In this document: positions 51,552 to 60,093 of the stretch, in pieces
Position numbering within the stretch: the first letter of the stretch is position 1
Layout of the letters: each line of letters starts with the position of its first letter
Assembly (NCBI GenBank): GCA_016702555.1
Contig: JADJDV010000006.1
Coordinates: 682,001-746,000 of the forward strand
DNA length: 64,000 bases
From: Burkholderiales bacterium
Lineage (GTDB): Bacteria > Pseudomonadota > Gammaproteobacteria > Burkholderiales > Burkholderiaceae_C
Direction of reading: 5' to 3'
Notes under the pieces: model-generated
What the model saw: the letters and a program-made list of their open reading frames with translations, nothing else
Told to the model about the DNA's origin: nothing
Databases searched by the model: none
Program-made: the position numbers and the translations under genes

Positions 51552-53039
51552 ATGGGAAGAGCTTTGCAGCCTGGTTTGAACGACAGCGCCACTTCGACCG
51601 CCGCCCGCCCCGGACGCCACCACGCCAGCCACCGCTGGCCGGCGCGAATCCTCACGCTGCTGGGCGCGCTGGCGCTGAGCGCGCCGGCCCAGGCCGCCGG
51701 CCTGGACGGCAGCCAGCTGTCGTTGATTTGGGCCGTGCCCTTCGTCGGCATCCTGCTGTCGATCGCCATTTGGCCGTTGGCCGGCCCGCACTTCTGGCAC
51801 CACCATTACGGCAAGATCTCGGCTGCCTGGGCGGCGGCCTTTCTGATGCCGTTCGCGCTGCTGTTCGGCCCCGGCGCGGCCTGGGCCGGTTTCGTGCATG
51901 CGGCTCTGGCCGAGTACGTGCCCTTCATCCTGCTGCTGGTGGCGCTGTTCACGGTCTCGGGCGGCATCTACATCCGCGGCAACCTGCGTGGCACGCCGGC
52001 GCTCAACACCCTGATCCTGCTGGTCGGCGGCGTTCTGGCCAGTTTCATGGGCACCACCGGCGCGTCGATGCTGCTGATCCGCCCGCTGATTCGCGCCAAC
52101 GACAACCGCAAGAGCAACGCGCATGTGGTGATCTTCTTCATTTTCATCGTCAGCAACATCGGCGGCTCGCTGACGCCGCTGGGCGACCCGCCGCTGTTCC
52201 TTGGTTTTCTCAAGGGTGTCACCTTCTTCTGGACCGTCAGCCACATCCTCCCGGATACCTTGTTCCTGATGGTGGTGCTGCTGGCAATGTTCTTCGCGCT
52301 CGACAGCTACCTGTTCAAGCACGAGGGCGTGCGGCCGCAGGACCCGACGCCGACCGATGAGCGCTTCGGCTTCGATGGCGCCAAGAACTTCATCCTGCTC
52401 GGCTGTGTGGTCGCGCTGGTGCTGATGAGCGGCATCTGGAAACCCGGCATCGAGTTCGACATCTACGGTACCCACGTCGGCCTGCCCGGCCTGGTGCGTG
52501 ATGTCGGCATGATCGTCGTCACGCTGATCTCGCTGGCCATCACGCCCAAGTCGGTGCATGACAGCAACCAGTTCGGCTGGGCGCCGATGCAGGAGGTCGC
52601 CAAGCTGTTCGCCGGCATCTTCCTGACCATCATCCCGGTCATCGCCATGTTGCAGGCTGGGGTTGACGGCGCCTTCGGTGCGGTGGTGCGTGCCGTCACC
52701 AACGTCGACGGTACGCCCAACCCGGCCATGTACTTCTGGGCCACCGGCATGCTGAGCGGCTTCCTTGACAACGCGCCGACCTACCTGGTGTTCTTCAATA
52801 CCGCCGGGGGCGACGCGGTCGAGTTGATGGGCCCGCTGGCCACCACGCTGGCGGCCGTCAGCGCGGGCTCGGTGTTCATGGGGGCGCTGACCTACATCGG
52901 CAACGCGCCCAACCTGATGGTCAAGGCCATTGCCGAGGACCGCGGTGTGAAGATGCCCAGCTTCTTCGGCTACATGGTCTGGAGCTTCGGCATCCTGGTG
53001 CCGCTGTACATCATCCTGACCTTCCTGTTCTTCGTCTGA
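51552..53039 (+). CDS. NhaD-type sodium:proton antiporter (ion transporter superfamily)
   Basis: A 495-aa membrane protein with a basic N-terminus, a signal-like first segment (ILTLLGALALSAPAQA) and about 11-12 further helices. Conserved IT-superfamily features are LASFMGTTGASMLLIRPLIRAN, SNIGGSLTPLGDPPLFLGF, and the repeat-half motifs GFLDNAPTYLVFFN and YIGNAPNLMVKAIAEDRGV. Na+/H+ exchange is the best match, though related proteins carry citrate or arsenite. The ATG at 51552 has no clear ribosome binding site; a TTG at 51564 behind GGAAGA is an alternative. Confidence 0.88.
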   Translation: MGRALQPGLNDSATSTAARPGRHHASHRWPARILTLLGALALSAPAQAAGLDGSQLSLIWAVPFVGILLSIAIWPLAGPHFWHHHYGKISAAWAAAFLMPFALLFGPGAAWAGFVHAALAEYVPFILLLVALFTVSGGIYIRGNLRGTPALNTLILLVGGVLASFMGTTGASMLLIRPLIRANDNRKSNAHVVIFFIFIVSNIGGSLTPLGDPPLFLGFLKGVTFFWTVSHILPDTLFLMVVLLAMFFALDSYLFKHEGVRPQDPTPTDERFGFDGAKNFILLGCVVALVLMSGIWKPGIEFDIYGTHVGLPGLVRDVGMIVVTLISLAITPKSVHDSNQFGWAPMQEVAKLFAGIFLTIIPVIAMLQAGVDGAFGAVVRAVTNVDGTPNPAMYFWATGMLSGFLDNAPTYLVFFNTAGGDAVELMGPLATTLAAVSAGSVFMGALTYIGNAPNLMVKAIAEDRGVKMPSFFGYMVWSFGILVPLYIILTFLFFV

Positions 53040-53051
53040 TCAGGTTCTGAA

Positions 53052-53130
53052 TTCCGGCGGTCGCGGAGCAGCTGGTCACGCGGAAACGTCGTAGTGGGGA
53101 TTCCTCGACCACCAGTGTTGTCCTCCTCAG
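53052..53130. repeat. Family B repeat, copy 4 (degenerate)
   Basis: Contains GGTCGCGGAGCAGCTGGTCACGCGG and CACCAGTGTTGTCCTCCTCAGCGGGAGC, which line up with family B copies but with many changes. It fills the gap between the convergent antiporter and kynA genes. Confidence 0.55.
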
Positions 53131-53136
53131 CGGGAG

Positions 53137-53976
53137 CTACAAGTCCGTGCGCAGCCGCCACAGCTCGGGGAACAGCACCACGTCCAGCATCTTGCGCAGA
53201 TAGCTGACGCCGCCGGTGCCGCCAGTGCCGCGCTTGAAGCCGATGATGCGCTCCACCGTGGTGACGTGGCGGAAGCGCCAGAGGCGGAAGGCGTCTTCCA
53301 GGTCAGTGAGTTTTTCGCCGAGCTGGTAAAGGTCCCAGTGCTGCTCGGGTGCGCGGTAGACCTGCAGCCAGGCTTGCTCAACCGCTGCGCTGGCCTGGTA
53401 GGGCAAGGTCCAGTCGCGCTCCAGCCACTCGACCGGAACGGCCAGCCCCGAGCGCGCCATCAGCCGCAGCGCCTCGTCGTAGAGCGAGGGCGCCTCGAAG
53501 AACGATTGCACCAGCGCCAGCCGCTCGGGGTGGTGCGCGTGCGGCTTCAGCATGGCGCCGTTCTTGTTGCCCAGCGCAAACTCGATGCAGCGGTACTGGT
53601 AGCTCTGGAAACCGCTCGACGGCCCGAGGTAGGGCCGGATGGCGCTGTATTCGGGCGGCGTCATCGTCGCCAGCACGTCCCAGGCGTGCACCAGCTGCTC
53701 CATGATGCGACTGGCGCGCGCCAGCTTCTTGAAGGCGGGCGGCAGGCGGTCTTCGCGGATGTCGCCCATGGCCGAGCCGAGCTCGGTCAGCAGCAGCTTC
53801 ATCCACAGCTCGCTGGTCTGGTGCTGGATGATGAACAGCATCTCGTCGTGCGCGGGCGACAGCGGGTGCTGTGCGCTCAGGATCTGGTCGATGTGAAGGT
53901 AGTCGCCATAGCTCATGCTGCGGGAAAAATCGAGCTGGGCTTTTTCGGCGTGGACGATGGATTCGGGGGTGGTCAT
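53137..53976 (-). CDS. kynA: Tryptophan 2,3-dioxygenase
   Basis: A 279-aa heme enzyme that opens the tryptophan indole ring to N-formylkynurenine. Family motifs: LDFSRSMSYGDYLHIDQILSAQHP, DEMLFIIQHQTSELWMKL, the substrate-binding SSGFQSYQYRCIEF, the heme His in FRLWRFRHVTTVERIIG and GTGGTGGVSYLRK. Last gene of the kynB-kynU-kynA series. Confidence 0.97.
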   Translation of the reverse strand: MTTPESIVHAEKAQLDFSRSMSYGDYLHIDQILSAQHPLSPAHDEMLFIIQHQTSELWMKLLLTELGSAMGDIREDRLPPAFKKLARASRIMEQLVHAWDVLATMTPPEYSAIRPYLGPSSGFQSYQYRCIEFALGNKNGAMLKPHAHHPERLALVQSFFEAPSLYDEALRLMARSGLAVPVEWLERDWTLPYQASAAVEQAWLQVYRAPEQHWDLYQLGEKLTDLEDAFRLWRFRHVTTVERIIGFKRGTGGTGGVSYLRKMLDVVLFPELWRLRTDL

Positions 53977-54003
53977 GGGGCTGTCTCCTGGCCAATCGAA
54001 GTG

Positions 54004-54081
54004 AACAGCCGGACGCAGAGGACGCAAAAGTAAAACCAAATTCTTTTGAATTTCTTTTTGCGTCCTCTGCGTCCGGTATGT
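54004..54081. repeat. Family A palindromic repeat, copy 4 (short)
   Basis: About 78 bp, AACAGCCGGACGCAGAGGACGC and its complement with a reduced A/T-rich centre. It occupies the kynU-kynA gap. Confidence 0.8.
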
Positions 54082-54086
54082 GGTTT

Positions 54087-55370
54087 TCAGGTCACCGCCT
54101 GCTTGCGGTTGAATTCGGGCAAGGTGTACTCCTTGTTCATTAGCACGTCGCGCAATGCCTGCGCCGCCAAGAGCGCGTTTTCATACGACAGATAAAGCGG
54201 CGTGAAACCAAAGCGCAGGATGTCCGGCTGCTGCGCATCACCCGCACGGAAGTCGCCCACCACGCCGCGCGCGATCAGCGCCTGCACGATGGCGTAGGCG
54301 CTGCCGGCGGGCAGTTGCGATGTGGGCGTCAGGCACACCTGCGAGCCGCGCCGGGCGTGCTCGCGGGGTGTGACCAGGGTGAATGCGTCGGGGCACAGCT
54401 GCTCGACCGCGTCGATGAACAAATCGGTCAGCGCCAGCGACTTGGCGCGCAGCGTGGCCATACCGCCGAATTTCTCTGCTTCGTCAAACACGTTCAAGGC
54501 GCAATCCAGCGCCGACAGGCTGACGATGGGTTGCGTGCCGCACTGGTAGCGCGTGATGCCGGCGGCGGGCTGGTAGTCGGGCGTGAAGGCGAAGGGCGCT
54601 GCGTGGCCCCACCAGCCGGCCAGCGGCTGCCAGAAGCGATCGACGTGGCGTGGATGCACCCATACGAAGGCCGGCGCGCCGGGGCCACCGTTCAAATACT
54701 TGTAGCCGCAGCCCACGGCGTAGTCGGCGCCCGCACCGCTCAGATCGACCGGCACTGCGCCCACGCTGTGGCACAGGTCCCACACCATCAGCGCGCCGGC
54801 GGCGTGGGCGGCCTGGGTGACGGCGGCCATGTCGTGCATGGCGCCGGTGCGGTAATTGACGTGGGTGAGCATCAGCACCGCGACGTCAGGGCTCAGGCTG
54901 GCGGCGATCTCGTGCGGCTCGATCAGCCTGAGCGTGCCGCCGCGTGCCTTGCACAGCGCCTCGGCGATGTACAGGTCGGTGGGGAAGTTGCTGCGCTCGC
55001 TGACGATGACGCGGCGGCTCGGTGCGTCTTGCGCGGCCAGGTGGAGCGCGGCGGACAGCACTTTGTAGAGGTTGATCGAGGTGGTGTCGGCCGCCACCAC
55101 CTCGCCCTGGCCGGCGCCGATCAGCGGCGCGATGCGGTCGCCGACGTGGCCTGGCAGGTCGAACCAGCCGGCGGTGTTCCAGCTCTGGATCAGATCGCGC
55201 CCCCACTCTTCGGCCACCACCTGCGCCACGCGCGCGGGCACGGCGCGCGGCAGGGCGCCGAGCGAATTGCCATCAAGATAGATCACCCCATCGGGCAAGT
55301 CGAACAGCGCGCGCAAAGGGCTCAGCGGATCTTGCGCATCGAGTTGTCGGGCCTCGGTCAAAGTCATCAT
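54087..55370 (-). CDS. kynU: Kynureninase
   Basis: A 427-aa PLP enzyme that splits kynurenine into anthranilate and alanine. Recognisable: VIYLDGNSLGALP, DTTSINLYKVLSAAL, the phosphate-binding SNFPTDLYIAEAL, WDLCHSVGAVPVDL and the PLP lysine in GCGYKYLNGGPGAPAFVWV. Follows kynB. Confidence 0.97.
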   Translation of the reverse strand: MMTLTEARQLDAQDPLSPLRALFDLPDGVIYLDGNSLGALPRAVPARVAQVVAEEWGRDLIQSWNTAGWFDLPGHVGDRIAPLIGAGQGEVVAADTTSINLYKVLSAALHLAAQDAPSRRVIVSERSNFPTDLYIAEALCKARGGTLRLIEPHEIAASLSPDVAVLMLTHVNYRTGAMHDMAAVTQAAHAAGALMVWDLCHSVGAVPVDLSGAGADYAVGCGYKYLNGGPGAPAFVWVHPRHVDRFWQPLAGWWGHAAPFAFTPDYQPAAGITRYQCGTQPIVSLSALDCALNVFDEAEKFGGMATLRAKSLALTDLFIDAVEQLCPDAFTLVTPREHARRGSQVCLTPTSQLPAGSAYAIVQALIARGVVGDFRAGDAQQPDILRFGFTPLYLSYENALLAAQALRDVLMNKEYTLPEFNRKQAVT

Positions 55371-55431
55371 GAATGCTCTTTAAGGAATAGCCAGGTCAGT
55401 CAAGCGCCATCGGCCGATTTGATAAAAAAAA

Positions 55432-55470
55432 CTTCTGCGCCTTTTGCGCCGTCTTCGCGCCCTTTGCGTT
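55432..55470. repeat. Family A half copy
   Basis: Only one arm (TTCTGCGCCTTTTGCGCC, then CTTCGCGCCCTTTGCGTTC) is visible, between kynB and kynU. Probably a decayed element. Confidence 0.5.
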
Positions 55471-55483
55471 CAAAAAAAGCACC

Positions 55484-56125
55484 TCAACACCCACCCACCG
55501 GCAAGGCGCGCAGCACCGCGCGCACCGGCGAGGCATCTGCGGTCATCAGTTTCAGCGGCAGGGCGATCAACTCGTAGTCGCCCTCGGGCACCTCGTCCAG
55601 CACCAGGTTCTCCAGCACGCGCAGCTCGCGCCGGCGGATGACCTGGTGGCTCGGCAGCCGCTTGCTGTCGGCCGGATCAATGCTGGCGCTGTCGATACCG
55701 ATCAGTTGCACGCCGGCGTCGGCCAGGCGCTCCACGGTGGCGGGCGCGAAGGCCGGCAGCGCCGGGTCCCACGCAGCGGCCGGCATGTGCGCGTAGGCGC
55801 GCACCAGCACGCGCGGCGGCAAGTCCTGCGCGGCGTGTGCCAGGTGCTGCCACAGAATGAGCGGGCGCGCGCCGATGGCGTGGATCACGCGGCAGCGGCC
55901 GAGGTAGGGCGACAACCCAAGCGCGCCGATGGCAGCGCCTTGCGGGTCGTAGTGCAGCGGCGCGTCGGCGTGGGCGCCGACGTGGGGCGAGAGCGTGAGC
56001 TGGCCCACATTGACCGGGCAGCCTGGCGCAATCTCGGCCGACCAGCGTTGCTGGTACGGCGTGTCGCCCGGAAACACGGGCGAGTCGGCGTGGACCGGCG
56101 GCGAGATGTCCCAGAGCGTGCGCAT
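55484..56125 (-). CDS. kynB: Kynurenine formamidase (arylformamidase)
   Basis: A 213-aa cyclase-family metal hydrolase that removes formate from N-formylkynurenine. The metal motif is SPHVGAHADAPLHY; the N-terminus WDISPPVHADSPVFPGDTPYQ and the ALPVGGC-like end are typical. First gene of the pathway set, with kynU and kynA downstream on the same strand; together they convert tryptophan to anthranilate. The longer open frame beyond 56125 overlaps the neighbouring transporter gene and is not real. Confidence 0.95.
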   Translation of the reverse strand: MRTLWDISPPVHADSPVFPGDTPYQQRWSAEIAPGCPVNVGQLTLSPHVGAHADAPLHYDPQGAAIGALGLSPYLGRCRVIHAIGARPLILWQHLAHAAQDLPPRVLVRAYAHMPAAAWDPALPAFAPATVERLADAGVQLIGIDSASIDPADSKRLPSHQVIRRRELRVLENLVLDEVPEGDYELIALPLKLMTADASPVRAVLRALPVGGC

Positions 56126-56211
56126 GGATTCGCACCTTAGCGATTTGGTGTCGCCGTGGTGTCGGTAATTTCCAACAGAGGCGCACGCCGCACCGGGCGC
56201 CTGTGGCGCAA

Positions 56212-57234
56212 CTACACCCAGCCGGCCGCCTGCAGCTCCTTCTTGGCGTAGGCGTAGAACAACGGCGCCGCCACCAGTCCGGCGGGGCCGAACACCGCCT
56301 CCATCACGAACATGCCCGCCAGCAACTCCCACACGCTCATGTGGGTGCGGTGGCCGATGACCTTGGCGTTGATGAAGTATTCGGCCTTGTGGATGGCGAC
56401 CAGGAAGGCCAGGCAGGCCAGCGCCACCCAGGGCGAGACCGACAGGCCGACCAGCGTCAGCACGCCGTTGCAGATCAGGTTGCCGACGATCGGCACCAGC
56501 CCGGCGACGAAGGTCAGCAGGATCAGCGCCCAGCTGTAGGGCAGGCGATAACCCCAGCTGGGCAGGATGGCCATCAGGAAGATCGCCGTCAGCAAGGTGT
56601 TGAACAGCGCGATGAAGAACTGCGCCACCACGATCTGGCGGAAGGTCTCGCCAAAGCGCGTCACGCGCAGGTGCAGCTGTGCCGACAGCGGCCGCAGCAG
56701 GATCACCGGCGAGCGCGCCGCCGCCAGTGCGCCGATCAGCAGGCCGATGAAGGCGAACAGCAGGCCCGACAGCCAGGCGCGCCCGGTGGTCGCCAGCGTG
56801 CCGGCCTTGCTGGCCAGATAGGTGGCGATGGCGCGCTGCACGTCCTCGGCGCCGCGCGGCAGCTGCGCCGCGATGTCGGGCGGCAGCTTGTCGCTCAACT
56901 CCATCACGGTGCGCGCCAGAAAGGCCAGCAGCTCCTGGTATTGCGACGGTGCGTCCAGCACGACGCCGCGCGCGCGCGGCACCATGAGCGCGATCAGCAC
57001 GATGGGGATGAGCGCCACCAGCGTGGCCGCCAGGCGCGGCGCCTGGCCATCGCCGGCGCGCGTCAGCATGCCCAGACGCGGGCTGAACCAGCGCGTGGCC
57101 AGAAAGCCCAGGCACACGCACAGCAAGCCGGGCAGCAGGCCCTGCCACATGATCAGCAGCAGCGCCGCCACCATCAGGGCGTGGCTGGCCCGTGCGGCGG
57201 CGGTTTCGCGGGCTTGGTAGGGGTCGATGCGCAA
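56212..57234 (-). CDS. AI-2E family transporter (PerM-like)
   Basis: A 340-aa membrane protein with about seven to eight helices. The C-terminal half has the family features SWALILLTFVAGLVPIVGNLICN, AIHKAEYFINAKVIGHRTHMSVWELLAGMFV and FGPAGLVAAPLFYAYAKKEL. The family name comes from an autoinducer-2 exporter, but most members are uncharacterised. The TTG at 57234 lacks a ribosome binding site; a later start near residue 21 would remove part of the first helix, so the TTG is kept. It lies 48 bp after purM. Confidence 0.88.
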   Translation of the reverse strand: MRIDPYQARETAAARASHALMVAALLLIMWQGLLPGLLCVCLGFLATRWFSPRLGMLTRAGDGQAPRLAATLVALIPIVLIALMVPRARGVVLDAPSQYQELLAFLARTVMELSDKLPPDIAAQLPRGAEDVQRAIATYLASKAGTLATTGRAWLSGLLFAFIGLLIGALAAARSPVILLRPLSAQLHLRVTRFGETFRQIVVAQFFIALFNTLLTAIFLMAILPSWGYRLPYSWALILLTFVAGLVPIVGNLICNGVLTLVGLSVSPWVALACLAFLVAIHKAEYFINAKVIGHRTHMSVWELLAGMFVMEAVFGPAGLVAAPLFYAYAKKELQAAGWV

Positions 57235-57282
57235 GGGGATGCGGGGATGAGGCGCGGGGCGGGTCGCTTCGTCGACGCCGTG

Positions 57283-58344
57283 TCAGTCGACCCGCACGGC
57301 GGCCCCGGCGCCGCGGGGGGCGATGCGGCCGATCTCGAACACCTGCTCGCCGGCCGCGCGCAGCGCGGTGGCGCAGGCCGCGGCCTGATCGGCGGCGATC
57401 ACCAGCACCATGCCGATGCCGTTGTTGAAGGTGCGGTTCATCTCGGTGTCGTCAATGCCGGCGGTTTGTTGCAACCAGGCAAACAGCTCGCTTTGCGGCC
57501 AGCTGCCTTTGCGCAGGTGCGCGGCCAGGCCGCCCGGCAGCACGCGCGGAATGTTCTCCAGCAGGCCGCCGCCGGTGATGTGGGCCAGCGCCTTGATGCC
57601 CTGTGCTGAGCCTATCGAAGCAGGATGCGCGGCCAGCGCGGCCAGCACGTTCTTGACGTAGATGCGCGTGGGCGCCATCACGGCCTGGCGGAACGGCTGG
57701 CCGTCCAGGGTAGCGGGCAGGCCGTCGCCCGCGCGCTCGATGCATTTGCGCACCAGGCTGAAGCCGTTGCTGTGCACCCCGCTGCTGCCCAGACCCAGCA
57801 CCACGTCGCCCTCGGCCACGTCGCGCCCAGTGAGGATTCTCGATTTCTCGACCGCGCCGACACAAAAGCCGGCCAGGTCGTATTCGCCCGGTGGGTACAT
57901 ACCGGGCATCTCGGCCGTCTCGCCGCCAATCAGCGCGCAGCCGGCGAGCTCGCAGCCCTTGGCGATGCCGCCCACCACACTGGCGGCGGTGTCCACATCC
58001 AGCTTGCCGCAGGCAAAGTAGTCGAGAAAGAACAGCGGCTCGGCACCCTGCACCAGCACATCGTTGACGCTCATCGCCACCAGGTCGATGCCCACGGTGT
58101 CGTGCATGTCCCATTCAAAGGCCAGGCGCAGCTTGGTGCCGACGCCATCGGTGCCGCTGACCAGTACCGGCTCGCGGTAGCGCTTGGGGATTTCGAACAG
58201 CGCGCCAAAGCCGCCCAGACCCGAGAGCACGCCCTCGCGCATCGTCTTTTTGGCCAGCGGCTTGATGCGCTCGACCAGTGCGTCGCCGGCGTCGATGTCG
58301 ACGCCAGCGTCTTTGTAGCTCAAGGGGGCAGAAGAAGAATTCAT
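57283..58344 (-). CDS. purM: Phosphoribosylformylglycinamidine cyclo-ligase
   Basis: A 353-aa AIR synthetase of purine synthesis. Family motifs: SYKDAGVDIDAGDALVERIKP, SGTDGVGTKLRLAFE, GIDLVAMSVNDVLVQGAEPLFFLDYFACGKLD, ALIGGETAEMPGMY, HITGGGLLENIPRVLP. Between AALAAH and IKALAHITGGG there are about nine extra residues, PASIGSAQG, encoded by a short palindrome (57599-57624) of a widespread intergenic type. Divergent from hda. Confidence 0.96.
   Translation of the reverse strand: MNSSSAPLSYKDAGVDIDAGDALVERIKPLAKKTMREGVLSGLGGFGALFEIPKRYREPVLVSGTDGVGTKLRLAFEWDMHDTVGIDLVAMSVNDVLVQGAEPLFFLDYFACGKLDVDTAASVVGGIAKGCELAGCALIGGETAEMPGMYPPGEYDLAGFCVGAVEKSRILTGRDVAEGDVVLGLGSSGVHSNGFSLVRKCIERAGDGLPATLDGQPFRQAVMAPTRIYVKNVLAALAAHPASIGSAQGIKALAHITGGGLLENIPRVLPGGLAAHLRKGSWPQSELFAWLQQTAGIDDTEMNRTFNNGIGMVLVIAADQAAACATALRAAGEQVFEIGRIAPRGAGAAVRVD
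57599..57624. repeat. Short palindromic repeat inserted in purM
   Basis: CCTGTGCTGAGCCTATCGAAGCAGG-type sequence (ends CCTG/CAGG), like the GGCTCAGCAC/TTCGA repeats common between genes in this bacterial group. It adds about nine in-frame residues to PurM. Confidence 0.6.
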
Positions 58345-58487
58345 GGGCACGCCGGACGGGAAACACCAAAAGCGCCGCAAACCGTGCGCCTGCTTAAAAT
58401 CAAGCTCTCAATTCTAGGCGCTGCATTCCTCTTGTTTTCCCCTTTTCCATCGCTCCGCGTCCCGCTTTTGCCCATGGCACCCTTGTG

Positions 58488-58578
58488 CATCAGAAGGCTG
58501 CGGAGCGGGGCTTGCGGGAATGCCGTGGCCTCATCTCCACCGGCCGCCAGTGTGGTCCCGCCTCAGGGGGGAGCCCCT
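58488..58578. repeat. Family B repeat, copy 3, upstream of hda
   Basis: Contains GGCTGCGGAGCGGGGCTTGCGGG, an ACCGGCCGCCAGTGTGGTCCCG part and CGCCTCAGGGGGGAGCCCC. Its GGGGGGAG end acts as the only ribosome-binding-like sequence of hda. Confidence 0.75.
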
Positions 58579-58580
58579 TC

Positions 58581-59267
58581 TTGAAGCAGATTGCGCTCGA
58601 TATCGGCCTGGCGCCCGAACCGACGCTGGCGGGTTTTCTGACCGGCGGCAATGGCGCGGCATTGCAACACCTGCGCCTGTGGAGCGCGGGCGCGCAGCGC
58701 TCGCCGGTGCCGACCTATCTTTGGGGGCCGCCCGGCAGCGGCAAGACGCATCTGTTGCGCGCCGCGCGCCAGGCACTGCTGGCGCAAGGCCTGGCCACCG
58801 GCTGGCTGGACGCCGAATCGCCGCCGCGCGCGCCTTTTGATGAGGCCTGGGACGCGGTGCTGATGGACGACGTGCACGGCTACAGCGCCGAGCAGCAGCA
58901 CACCGCCTTCAACTGGTTCGTCAACGCCGTGGCGCCCGCGTCAGGGCGCCCGCGCGCCGTGCTGGCGGCGGGTGCGCTGCCGCCGGCCGATCTGGTGCTG
59001 CGCGAAGACCTGCGCACGCGCCTGGGCTGGGGCCATGTGTTCGAGCTGCAGGTGCTGCCCGAATCCGAAATGCGCGCCGTGCTGCGCCGCGCCGCCGACG
59101 CGCGCGGCGTGTTCCTGTCGGACGAGGTGATGAACTTCGTGCTGGGCCGCTTTTCGCGCGATCTGGGCAGCCTGATGCAGTTGCTGGAGCATCTGGACCG
59201 CTACGCGCTGCAAACCCAGCGCGCCATCACCATCCCGCTGGTCAAGGCGATGCTGGAGAATGAATAG
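58581..59267 (+). CDS. hda: DnaA regulatory inactivator Hda
   Basis: A 228-aa AAA+ protein related to DnaA domain III. Walker A WGPPGSGKTHLL, Walker B AVLMDDVHGYS, sensor and Arg-finger region LREDLRTRLGWGHVFEL, and DLGSLMQLLEHLDRYAL at the end. The N-terminus LKQIALDIGL carries a clamp-binding-like QIALDI motif, as needed for binding the DnaN clamp. TTG at 58581 fits this N-terminus and has GGGGGAG seven bases upstream. It lowers DnaA-ATP after initiation. Confidence 0.93.
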   Translation: MKQIALDIGLAPEPTLAGFLTGGNGAALQHLRLWSAGAQRSPVPTYLWGPPGSGKTHLLRAARQALLAQGLATGWLDAESPPRAPFDEAWDAVLMDDVHGYSAEQQHTAFNWFVNAVAPASGRPRAVLAAGALPPADLVLREDLRTRLGWGHVFELQVLPESEMRAVLRRAADARGVFLSDEVMNFVLGRFSRDLGSLMQLLEHLDRYALQTQRAITIPLVKAMLENE

Positions 59268-59279
59268 CAAACAAACCTG

Positions 59280-59400
59280 AACAACCGTACGCGAAGGACG
59301 CGAAGGATTCGCGAAGAACGCAAAAGGAACAGCCGAAAAGGTTTTCTGGTCTTCTTTTGCGTCCTTCGCGTGACTTTCGCGCCCTTCGCGTCCGGCTGTC
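59280..59400. repeat. Family A palindromic repeat, copy 5
   Basis: About 120 bp; left arm ACCGTACGCGAAGGACGCGAAGG, right arm GTCCTTCGCG...GCGTCCGGCTGT, with an A/T-rich centre. It lies between hda and the HAD gene. Confidence 0.8.
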
Positions 59401-59421
59401 CTGTATTTCGACCCCGCGCCC

Positions 59422-60093
59422 ATGAAACTTGCCCTCTTCGACCTCGACCACACCCTGATCCCGATCGACTCGGACCACGCCTGGGGCGAGTTCACCACCC
59501 GCATCGGCTGGACCGACGCGGGCGAGTTCAAGCGCCGCAACGACGCCTTCTACGAGCACTACAAGGCCGGCACGCTGGACATCGCCGATTACATCCGCTT
59601 CACCACCGAGCCCATCCGTCGCCAGGGCGCGGGCAAGTCGGCCGAAGCGCACGCGCGCTTCATGCGCGAGGTGATTGCGCCCGCCATCACGCCGCAGGCG
59701 CGCGCGCTGGTCGAGCAGCACCGAAGGGCGGGCGATCAACTGGTGGTCGTCACCGCCACCAATGAATTCGTCACCCGTCCCATCGCGCACAGCTTTGGCA
59801 TCGATCAGCTGATCGCCGTCGACCTGGCGCGCGGCCCCGGCGGCTGGGTCAATGGCGAGATCGCCGGCACGCCCTCGTTCCGCGAAGGCAAGGTCACGCG
59901 CGTGGCCGACTGGCTTGCGGCGCGCGGGCGCAGCTTTGGCGATGTCGAGATCACCTTCTACTCCGATTCACACAACGACCTGCCGCTGCTGGAGAAGGCG
60001 CAGAATCCCGTGGCCACCAACCCCGACGACACGCTGCGCGCCATCGCCACCCAGCGCGGCTGGCGCATCCTCGAACTGTTCCAAAAACAATGA
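59422..60093 (+). CDS. HAD-IB family phosphatase
   Basis: A 223-aa haloacid-dehalogenase hydrolase. Motif I LALFDLDHTLIP with nucleophile Asp7 and Asp9, motif II VVTATNEF, motif III Lys in REGKVTRV and motif IV FYSDSHNDLPLLEKA. It belongs to the SerB/CicA-like group; phosphoserine, histidinol phosphate or a lipid phosphate are all possible substrates. Its end overlaps pcnB by four bases. Confidence 0.93.
   Translation: MKLALFDLDHTLIPIDSDHAWGEFTTRIGWTDAGEFKRRNDAFYEHYKAGTLDIADYIRFTTEPIRRQGAGKSAEAHARFMREVIAPAITPQARALVEQHRRAGDQLVVVTATNEFVTRPIAHSFGIDQLIAVDLARGPGGWVNGEIAGTPSFREGKVTRVADWLAARGRSFGDVEITFYSDSHNDLPLLEKAQNPVATNPDDTLRAIATQRGWRILELFQKQ

Noticed and set aside
55484..57148. A 554-aa version of KynB
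   Set aside because: The extension covers the AI-2E transporter gene in another frame; KynB is normally about 210 aa.
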